From: Prevotellaceae bacterium
GTDB lineage: Bacteria; Bacteroidota; Bacteroidia; Bacteroidales; UBA932
DNA length: 19,198 bases
Assembly: GCA_031288885.1 (NCBI GenBank)
Contig: JAITQP010000305.1
Coordinates: 1-19,198, forward strand
Direction: 5' to 3'
Position 1 is the first letter of the stretch. The number at the start of each line of letters is the position of its first letter. The position numbers and the translations under genes are program-made. Positions 7,771 to 14,486 of the stretch are shown here, one piece after another. The notes beneath the pieces were generated by a model. The model was not told where the DNA came from. It made no database searches and saw only the letters and a program-made list of their open reading frames with translations.

Positions 7771-10649
7771 ACAGGCGAACGTTCATTGTTCAAAGCGCGC
7801 TGCTGACGGGAGGAATGATAATCCTCCCCTCGCTGCGCGTGCGCGGAGCAAATCCCGTCAACGCCGAAAAGCTAACTCCCTACGACCTCTTCAAAAATCC
7901 GGACGCCGTTTACCGCCCCTTTGTGCGGTGGTGGTGGAACGGAAACCGTGTGCAACCCCGCGAGCTGATACGCGAGCTGCAGGTGCTGAAGGAGGCCGGC
8001 GTCGGCGGCGTGGAAATCAACCCCGTGAAGTTTCCCGGGGATACGGACGATTTGGGGATAGCACCCTTAGAGTGGCTCAGCGGCGAGTGGATAGACATGC
8101 TGAAGGCGACCTTTGACGAGGCAAAGAGGCTGGGCTTGACCTGCGACCTTATTGTGGGCTCCGGCTGGCCCTTTGGCGGCGAGTTTCTGAAGAGCGAAGA
8201 GCGCGGGCAGGTCATGGTTATCGGCGTAACAAAGCTCGAGGGGCCTATGACGTACGAAACGTCCGTATTCAACCTCCTGAAGGAGTCCGACCCGCGCATT
8301 AGCGCGCCCTACAGCGGACGCACTCCAGAGCTGCTTTCGCTCCGCCTTGCCCCCGATCCCATCGGCCGCTTAGAGGAGGAAATCAACCTCTCCGACCTGC
8401 TGAAAGAGGGTCGCGAAATGCTGCAAATCCGCATTCCCAAGGGGAAGCACGCCCTCTACTCGCTGGTGAGAATTAGCGCATTTGGCGGCGTTATCAACGG
8501 CGCACCCGGCGCCGACGGGCCTACGCTAAATCATTTGGACAGAAAGGCGGTGGAGAAGTACCTAAATCACATGTCGAGCGCCATTGAGGGGCGTATCGGG
8601 TCGCTTTCGGGCTACGTCCGCGCGCTCTTTACCGACAGCATGGAGCTGGAGGGCGCCAACTGGACAGACGATATGGCGGAAACGTTTGCTGCGCGACGCG
8701 GGTACGACGTTATGCCCTTTTTACCCTACCTCATGTTCAAGACCGAGGGTATGGGCAACGTGTCCGACTATAACTACGGCGTGGGTATGTCGCCCGAATT
8801 TAAGGATATGGTTGAGCGAATGCGCTTCGATATGGAAATAACCAAGGCGGAGCTGTTTCTGGAGCGTTTCACAAAAACGTACGTTGATTGGTGCCACCGG
8901 CTGAACGTCAAATCGCGCGCACAGGCCTACGGTCGCGGCTTCTTCCCGCTCGAAACGAGCATGGCGCACGACATCCCCGAAGGGGAATCGTGGACAACCA
9001 ACTGGCTGCAACACCGCATAGGCGAGGAAATGTCGAACGAAGACTACCGCCGCGGACGCTCCTACACAATGGTCAACAAGTATGTTTCGTCGGCCGCCCA
9101 CCTCGCGGGTAAGCGCCTTGTCAGCGCCGAGGAGATGACCAACACCTACCGCGTGTTCAACATGACCCTCGAATTTCTGAAAGTCGGCTGCGACATGAAC
9201 GCTATTGCGGGTATCACGCATTCCGTCTTCCACGGCTTCAACTACTCTCCGCCCGAAGCGCCTTTCCCCGGATGGATCCGCTACGGCGCGTACTACAACG
9301 AAAAAAACAACTGGTGGCCCTACTTTAAGCACGTTAACGACTACCGCGCGCGCATATCGTCCATGCTGCAGCATGCCGATATGTACGCTGATATTGCCAT
9401 TTTGCCGCCCGTGAATGACATGTGGACGACTATCGGCATGCAAAACGAGCCGTTCCCCTCCACCACCAACGCGCCCTACATGAGCCTGCTGTGGGAGGCC
9501 ATGCACAAAATGGGCAACGGCGCCGACTACGTATCCGAAACCATTATTGCAGATGCGGCTGTCGCAAAGGGCTGGCTAAGCTACGGCAGGCGAAAGTACA
9601 ACACCCTTTTCCTCGTCGAAACGGAGCGCGTGTACCCCGCTACGCTTGCCCGGCTGTACGATTTTGTCGCCTCGGGCGGGCGGGTGTTCTGCCTCGAAAA
9701 ATATCCCTCCAAATCGCTCGGCTGGAAAGACCACGAGCGCAACGACCGCGAGGTGGCCGAGTGGGTGAAAAAGCTGCGCGCTTTCCCCGAGCGTTTTGCG
9801 CTGCTCGCAAAGCCGGAGGACAACGATTTCATGGCTTGGTATCCCGCCGTCCAGCAAAAATACGACCTGACGCCGTTTGCCAGCGTGGAAAATCCCAACC
9901 CCTACGTGATGGTCAACCGCTACATCCGCGACGACGGGTCGGAGTTTTTCTTCTTTGTCAACTCCTCCCTGAACAGGGAGCACCTCACCTCCGTCCGCTT
10001 TCCGAAAGAGGTAACCTCCCGTCGCTACGGCTGGATATGGGATCCTACAGACGGCAGGCGTTACCGCTTTTATCCGGACAAAGACGGCTCATACCTGCTG
10101 TACCTTGGACCTGCGGACTCGCGTATCGTTGTGTTCGACGGCGCAAAAGAGGGTGAGGCGTGGAATCCGCTCCCCGTGCGCGGCGCCAACAGCCGCACGC
10201 TGGAGGGCTGGGACGTGGAGTTGCGCCACAGCTGCAAGGACGCTACCGAAAAAACGCACTTTTTCGTGCTCGATGACCTCAAGAACACCCCCTACGTCGA
10301 TTTCACGGGAACGGTTGTTTACGCGCGAAAGTTTCACGTTGCTGCCCTGCCGTCGCGCCGCACGGTGCTGAATTTAGGCAAAGTGTGGGGAGTAGCCGAG
10401 GTAAGCCTCAACGGCAAAAGCTGCGGCGTGAGCTGGTACGGCAACCGCCTGTTCGACCTTTCGGGAAAGCTGAAAGCCGGCGAAAACGAGCTGGAGGTAA
10501 AAGTAATCACCACCATGGGCAACTACGTTCAGACGCTGAAAGACGAAAACAAAATTGCCGCTAAGTGGACGGCGCGCCCGGGAAGAGCGCCTCAGCCCAA
10601 GCAGTCGATGGGAATGGGCGGCCCGGTAGTGCTCTACGAAGCTGAGTAG
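7767..10649 (+). CDS. GH106-type alpha-L-rhamnosidase, copy B
   Basis: This is a tandem paralogue of the preceding gene, also 960 residues, and is translationally coupled to it: the start ATG at 7767 overlaps the previous stop in ATGA. The same landmarks occur in order: twin-arginine leader MNRRTFIVQS, FVRWWWNGNRV (52-62), GGVEINPVKFPGDTDD (80-95), FTDSMELEGANW (288-299), QHRIGEEMSNEDYRRGR (415-431), EEMTNTYRVFN (455-465), and a C-terminal beta-sandwich with VSLNGKSCGVSWYGNRL. The central barrel is far more alike between the copies than the flanks. One visible active-site difference is SMEL here against GWEL in copy A, beside candidate catalytic Glu293. The two enzymes may therefore take different rhamnosyl linkages (inference). 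The next gene starts 50 nt downstream; that spacer shows no hairpin or clear promoter. Confidence 0.87.
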   Translation: MNRRTFIVQSALLTGGMIILPSLRVRGANPVNAEKLTPYDLFKNPDAVYRPFVRWWWNGNRVQPRELIRELQVLKEAGVGGVEINPVKFPGDTDDLGIAPLEWLSGEWIDMLKATFDEAKRLGLTCDLIVGSGWPFGGEFLKSEERGQVMVIGVTKLEGPMTYETSVFNLLKESDPRISAPYSGRTPELLSLRLAPDPIGRLEEEINLSDLLKEGREMLQIRIPKGKHALYSLVRISAFGGVINGAPGADGPTLNHLDRKAVEKYLNHMSSAIEGRIGSLSGYVRALFTDSMELEGANWTDDMAETFAARRGYDVMPFLPYLMFKTEGMGNVSDYNYGVGMSPEFKDMVERMRFDMEITKAELFLERFTKTYVDWCHRLNVKSRAQAYGRGFFPLETSMAHDIPEGESWTTNWLQHRIGEEMSNEDYRRGRSYTMVNKYVSSAAHLAGKRLVSAEEMTNTYRVFNMTLEFLKVGCDMNAIAGITHSVFHGFNYSPPEAPFPGWIRYGAYYNEKNNWWPYFKHVNDYRARISSMLQHADMYADIAILPPVNDMWTTIGMQNEPFPSTTNAPYMSLLWEAMHKMGNGADYVSETIIADAAVAKGWLSYGRRKYNTLFLVETERVYPATLARLYDFVASGGRVFCLEKYPSKSLGWKDHERNDREVAEWVKKLRAFPERFALLAKPEDNDFMAWYPAVQQKYDLTPFASVENPNPYVMVNRYIRDDGSEFFFFVNSSLNREHLTSVRFPKEVTSRRYGWIWDPTDGRRYRFYPDKDGSYLLYLGPADSRIVVFDGAKEGEAWNPLPVRGANSRTLEGWDVELRHSCKDATEKTHFFVLDDLKNTPYVDFTGTVVYARKFHVAALPSRRTVLNLGKVWGVAEVSLNGKSCGVSWYGNRLFDLSGKLKAGENELEVKVITTMGNYVQTLKDENKIAAKWTARPGRAPQPKQSMGMGGPVVLYEAE

Positions 10650-10699
10650 CACATATTCTAAGTAATCAAAATAAGTAACCACCAAATTTTTAATGAACA

Positions 10700-12175
10700 A
10701 TGTACAAAAAAACTTTTTTACTATGCTTGTTCGGCGCATGCTGCATGATGCAGGTTGCCGCCGGCGAGTATAACGCTTCGCTGTTCGGGATTAAATCGAA
10801 CGGTACGACGCTCAACACGCGCTCCATTCAGAAAGCTATCGACCACATCAGCGAGAACGGCGGCGGAACGCTTCACTTTTACGTCGGGCGCTACCTGACG
10901 GGAACAATTACCCTGAAGTCAAATGTGACTATCCACCTGCACGAGGGCGCCATCCTGTTAGGCTCAACAAATCCCTACGATTACGAGCAAGTTGCACATA
11001 ACCTCACGTTCATTGGGGCGTATCGCGCCGAAAATATCGCCGTCATCGGGCAGGGCGTTATTGATGGGCAGGGGCGCGAGCTTGCCTACAACTTTCTGGA
11101 TCAGCAGCAAAAAGGCATCATCAAGGGCAGCACCACCTACGACCGCGCCGGCGTTCGCTCCAAAGGCGTGTACCTGCGCGAGTGTAAGAATGTAACGTTC
11201 CGTGGCGTTACCGTCAAGAACGGCGCCGACTGGACGTTCGTACCCGACCAGTGCGAAGATATGCTCGTCGACAGCGTCGCGGTCATCGGGCATGCTTTCT
11301 GGAACAATGATGGGATAGACATCGTGGACTGCAAGAACTTCAAGCTGCTGCATTCGTTTGTTGACGCCGCAGATGACGCCATCTGTTTCAAATCGCACGA
11401 CGCTAATGCGGCAAGCGACAATGTTGAGGTGCGCAGCTGCGTAGCTCGTTCGAGCGCCAGCGCCATTAAGTTCGGCACCGTTTCTGCCGGCGGGTACAAA
11501 AATATCCGCATCATCAACAACAAGGTGTACAATACGCACCGCTCTGCCATCACCATTGCCATTCCCGACGGCGGCTACGCCGAAAATATCCTCATTGATA
11601 GCCTCTACGCCTACAACACCAGCAACGCAATTTACCTGCGCATAGGCGCTCGCAACACAAGCCGCCCCGTAGGTACGCTGAAAAACGTTACCATACAAAA
11701 CCTGTACTGCGAAATCCCCGAAGCCAAAGCCGACGCAGCCTACCCCTACGAAGGCCCGATAGAGGATAACCCGCGCAACATCTCGCCTGCAAGCATCGTA
11801 GGGCTTGCCGGCGGGCACAATATAGAAAACGTCACCCTGCGCAACATCACGCTCGTTTACCCGGGAGGCGGCTCCCCATACTACGCCCATCGCGGGCTAA
11901 GCCCTGCCGAGCTGGATTCCATCCCCGAAATGCCGCGCTCGTATCCCGAATTCTCACAGTTCGTAGAGCTTCCGGCGTGGGCTTTCTGGGTGCGGCATGC
12001 AAAGAATGTCATCTTTGAAAATATTACGCTCAAAGCCAAAGCGTACGACTACCGTCCCGCCATTGTTATTCAGGAATCCGACGGCATAACGCTGAGAAAC
12101 GTGCTCTACGACGAGCCTGACAAAAGAAAAAAACAGCTACATACCTACAAAACAACAAACATTGTACAAGAATAA
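10700..12175 (+). CDS. GH28 family glycoside hydrolase (polygalacturonase superfamily), copy 1
   Basis: This is a parallel beta-helix hydrolase likely to cleave galacturonic acid linkages in a rhamnogalacturonan- or polygalacturonan-like glycan. The 491 residues begin with a Sec signal peptide (MYKKTFLLCLFGACCMMQVAAG, cleavage probably near 20-22). The pectate-lyase-superfamily N-terminal segment LFGIKSNGTTLNTRSIQ follows at 28-44. GH28 catalytic motifs are present: NNDGID at 202-207 (Asp204) and AADDAICFKSHD at 223-234 (Asp225, Asp226). The classical GHG histidine and RIK motif are not obvious; the corresponding region reads SSASAIKFGT (251-260) and RSAITIA (281-287). Later there is EDNPRNISPASIVGL, shared with copy 2. 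The C-terminus (PEFSQFVELPAW and DYRPAIVI) also matches copy 2. The ATG at 10700 follows an out-of-frame ATG at 10693; the chosen frame carries the signal peptide. Confidence 0.9.
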   Translation: MYKKTFLLCLFGACCMMQVAAGEYNASLFGIKSNGTTLNTRSIQKAIDHISENGGGTLHFYVGRYLTGTITLKSNVTIHLHEGAILLGSTNPYDYEQVAHNLTFIGAYRAENIAVIGQGVIDGQGRELAYNFLDQQQKGIIKGSTTYDRAGVRSKGVYLRECKNVTFRGVTVKNGADWTFVPDQCEDMLVDSVAVIGHAFWNNDGIDIVDCKNFKLLHSFVDAADDAICFKSHDANAASDNVEVRSCVARSSASAIKFGTVSAGGYKNIRIINNKVYNTHRSAITIAIPDGGYAENILIDSLYAYNTSNAIYLRIGARNTSRPVGTLKNVTIQNLYCEIPEAKADAAYPYEGPIEDNPRNISPASIVGLAGGHNIENVTLRNITLVYPGGGSPYYAHRGLSPAELDSIPEMPRSYPEFSQFVELPAWAFWVRHAKNVIFENITLKAKAYDYRPAIVIQESDGITLRNVLYDEPDKRKKQLHTYKTTNIVQE

Positions 12176-12193
12176 CTTAAAAACAAACAAATC

Positions 12194-13687
12194 ATGACAA
12201 GAAATATCGCTAAAATACTTACGCTTGGCGCTGCGCTGCTGACCGGATGGCAGCTCTCGGCAAAAGATTACGACGTGCAGGAGTTTGGCGCTGTTGGCGA
12301 CGGGGTTTTTCTGAACAGCTGCGTCATCCAGCACGCTATTGACTACGTCCATGCCCACGGGGGCGGGCGGCTGGTCTTCTCCCCGGGCACGTACGTCACC
12401 GGCAGCATTTACCTGAAGTCGAACGTAACGCTCCACATTGAACAGGGTGCAACGCTGCTGGGCTCAACCAACCCGTGGGATTACGTGAAAGACCCTTACG
12501 TAGGATGGAATGCAATGATTTTTGCCATTAAGCAGGAAAATGTCGGCATCACGGGAAAAGGCGTCATTAACGGGCGCGGATTTACCACCGCCAACAATAT
12601 GATAAAGTATATCCAGAAAGGGCTGTACAGCGACCCGCTGAGAAACGACCGCCCGGGCGAAACCAACCGTCCGGAGAACATCCACTTCCGCGAATGTACG
12701 CACGTGCTTATACAGGATATTACGCTGAAAGACCCCGCCAGCTGGAACCAAACCTACGACCAGTGCCGCAACTTGCTGGTGGAGCGCATCTACGTGGACA
12801 GCAAATCCTACTGGAACAACGACGGAATTGACATTGTGGACTGCGACAGCGTAACCATCAAAGACTCTTTTTTTGACGCTGCCGACGATGCAATTTGCTT
12901 CAAGTCGCACGACGCCAGCTCCATTTGCCAGAATGTGGTGGTAGATAACTGCACCGGACGTTCGAGCGCCAGCGGGTTGAAGTTCGGAACAGCCTCACGG
13001 GGCGGATTTCGCAACTTCAAAATCACCAACCTCACGATTTTCGACACGTTCCGTTCGGCTATTACCTTCGCAGCGGTGGACGGCGGGCAGATTGAAAATA
13101 TCACGGTAGATGGCGTGCGGTCTATCAACACCGGCAACGTGTTTTACCTCCGCATCGGCGACCGGTGGAGCAGCGGCAAAACACCCACGCTCAAAAACGT
13201 CGCCATTCGCAACGTTTACGCCGAGGTGCCCTTCACCAAACCCGACGCCGGCTACAGCTACGAGGGGCCTGTGGAGGATAATCCACGCAACATTTCGCCG
13301 GCAAGCATTGTTGGGCTGCCCAACAAGCGGATTGAGAACATTACCCTCGAAAACATCAAAATGGTGTACCCGGGGCGCGGCGACAGCCTTTACGCCAAAG
13401 TCGGGTTAGCTGCCGGCGAGCTGGATGCTATCCCCGAAATGGAAAAAAGCTACCCGGAGTTTTCACAGTTCAAGGAGCTTCCGGCGTGGGGGCTTTACGT
13501 TCGCCATGCCGACAACATACAGCTCAAAAACGTTTCTTTCAAAGCGCAAAATGCGGACTACCGCCCTGCCGTTGTGCTCGACGACGTGAACGGCGCCACG
13601 TTCAGCGGCGTTGCGTTCAGCGAGCCCAGTGCACGGAAGAAGCAGCAGATTTTCCCCTATAAATCATCAAGTATTCACGTAAAATAA
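12194..13687 (+). CDS. GH28 family glycoside hydrolase, copy 2
   Basis: This is a second full-length GH28 beta-helix enzyme of 497 residues, 18 nt after copy 1. It has a Sec signal peptide (MTRNIAKILTLGAALLTGWQLSA, cleavage near 23), then VQEFGAVGDGVFLNSCVIQ at 28-46. Catalytic motifs are NNDGID at 208-213 (Asp210) and AADDAICFKSHD at 229-240 (Asp231, Asp232). As in copy 1, the GHG and RIK motifs of classical polygalacturonases are replaced, here by SASGLKFGTASRGGFRN (258-274). This suggests an exo-acting or rhamnogalacturonan-type specificity rather than endo-polygalacturonase (inference). The EDNPRNISPASIVGL loop and the PEFSQFKELPAW tail are shared with copy 1. The N-terminal third is less like copy 1 than copy 1 is like the short third paralogue downstream. 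Export to the periplasm is expected. Confidence 0.9.
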   Translation: MTRNIAKILTLGAALLTGWQLSAKDYDVQEFGAVGDGVFLNSCVIQHAIDYVHAHGGGRLVFSPGTYVTGSIYLKSNVTLHIEQGATLLGSTNPWDYVKDPYVGWNAMIFAIKQENVGITGKGVINGRGFTTANNMIKYIQKGLYSDPLRNDRPGETNRPENIHFRECTHVLIQDITLKDPASWNQTYDQCRNLLVERIYVDSKSYWNNDGIDIVDCDSVTIKDSFFDAADDAICFKSHDASSICQNVVVDNCTGRSSASGLKFGTASRGGFRNFKITNLTIFDTFRSAITFAAVDGGQIENITVDGVRSINTGNVFYLRIGDRWSSGKTPTLKNVAIRNVYAEVPFTKPDAGYSYEGPVEDNPRNISPASIVGLPNKRIENITLENIKMVYPGRGDSLYAKVGLAAGELDAIPEMEKSYPEFSQFKELPAWGLYVRHADNIQLKNVSFKAQNADYRPAVVLDDVNGATFSGVAFSEPSARKKQQIFPYKSSSIHVK

Positions 13688-13700
13688 TCCGTTTAATAGA

Positions 13701-14474
13701 ATGAAAAAGTTTATGCTTTCCCTGCTGTTGGCAGCATGTGCGCTAACCCTCGCGGCGCAAACAGAGTATAAAGCGTCGCTATTTGGCTGCATGTCCGACG
13801 GCGTTACGCTCAACACCCGCTCGATACAAACCGCTATCAACACCATTAGTAGTCAGGGCGGCGGCATGCTGCATTTTTACGTCGGGCGCTACCTGACGGG
13901 TACCGTTTTCCTTAAGGATAACGTAACCATTGTGCTGCACGAGGGCGCTACGCTTGTGGGCGTGCCCTCCATCTACGACTACGTCGCGCCGTCAAACGCG
14001 CCAAAAGGGATCATTGTAGCCGAAGGGCAGAAGAATATCGGCGTGGTAGGCTCTACGCCCGAGCGCGAGCTCAACACAAACGTCGTTGGCAGCGGCATTA
14101 TTCAGGGACAGGGGGCGTTGCTCACAGAAAACGCCCAAGCGCAGCTTGCCAAAGGATACCTCGCCAAAACCTCCGGACAAATTTCTCCGGCGTTGATCAG
14201 CTTTTCGGGGTGTACCGGCGTAAAAGTCACAGGGCTGATGCTTCAGGGCGCTGCCGGAGATGTGGTGGCTCTCAAAGGCTGCACGGATGTAGAAGTTGCC
14301 CGCTTGCTGGTGGACAGCCGCGAAACGCTCGGCTGCAACGGTATTGTTGCCGACGGCTGCAAAAACCTGACGCTGACCGACAACTTCATTCACGTTTCGG
14401 GCAGCGCCATACAAGCTCTACAGTCAAAGGGCGTAAAAGTAAAAAATAATAAAACCCCCAAGGGAAAATTGTAA
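13701..14474 (+). CDS. Truncated GH28-like beta-helix protein lacking catalytic aspartates (probable pseudoenzyme)
   Basis: This 257-residue paralogue of GH28 copy 1 ends just after the catalytic region. The N-terminus is strikingly close to copy 1: LNTRSIQ (37-43) and HFYVGRYLTGT (58-68), with a 26-nt exact DNA match (13875-13900 against 10877-10902). The catalytic segment has lost its residues. Copy 1 NNDGID becomes GCNGIV (211-216), so Asp204 is replaced by Asn213 and Asp207 by Val216. Copy 1 AADDAI becomes VSGSAI (232-237), so both Asp225 and Asp226 are gone. The protein then stops with a Lys-rich tail. No GH28 remnant follows in the 12-nt gap, so it is a clean, intact frame rather than an obvious frameshift. 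The leader MKKFMLSLLLAACALTLAAQ could be a Sec signal or, through LAAC at 10-13, a lipoprotein signal. A binding or accessory role is possible; enzymatic activity is unlikely. Confidence 0.8.
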   Translation: MKKFMLSLLLAACALTLAAQTEYKASLFGCMSDGVTLNTRSIQTAINTISSQGGGMLHFYVGRYLTGTVFLKDNVTIVLHEGATLVGVPSIYDYVAPSNAPKGIIVAEGQKNIGVVGSTPERELNTNVVGSGIIQGQGALLTENAQAQLAKGYLAKTSGQISPALISFSGCTGVKVTGLMLQGAAGDVVALKGCTDVEVARLLVDSRETLGCNGIVADGCKNLTLTDNFIHVSGSAIQALQSKGVKVKNNKTPKGKL

Positions 14475-14486
14475 TACCAAATTTGT

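Noticed and set aside
10650..10699. Promoter or terminator between the second GH106 gene and GH28 copy 1
   Set aside because: The AT-rich spacer has no hairpin and no TAnnTTTG match; it is consistent with a plain operon gap.
14415..14486. Frameshift splitting a longer third GH28 gene
   Set aside because: After the stop at 14474 there are only 12 nt before the lyase start, and the lyase N-terminus is a signal peptide unrelated to GH28. There is no remnant to rejoin.
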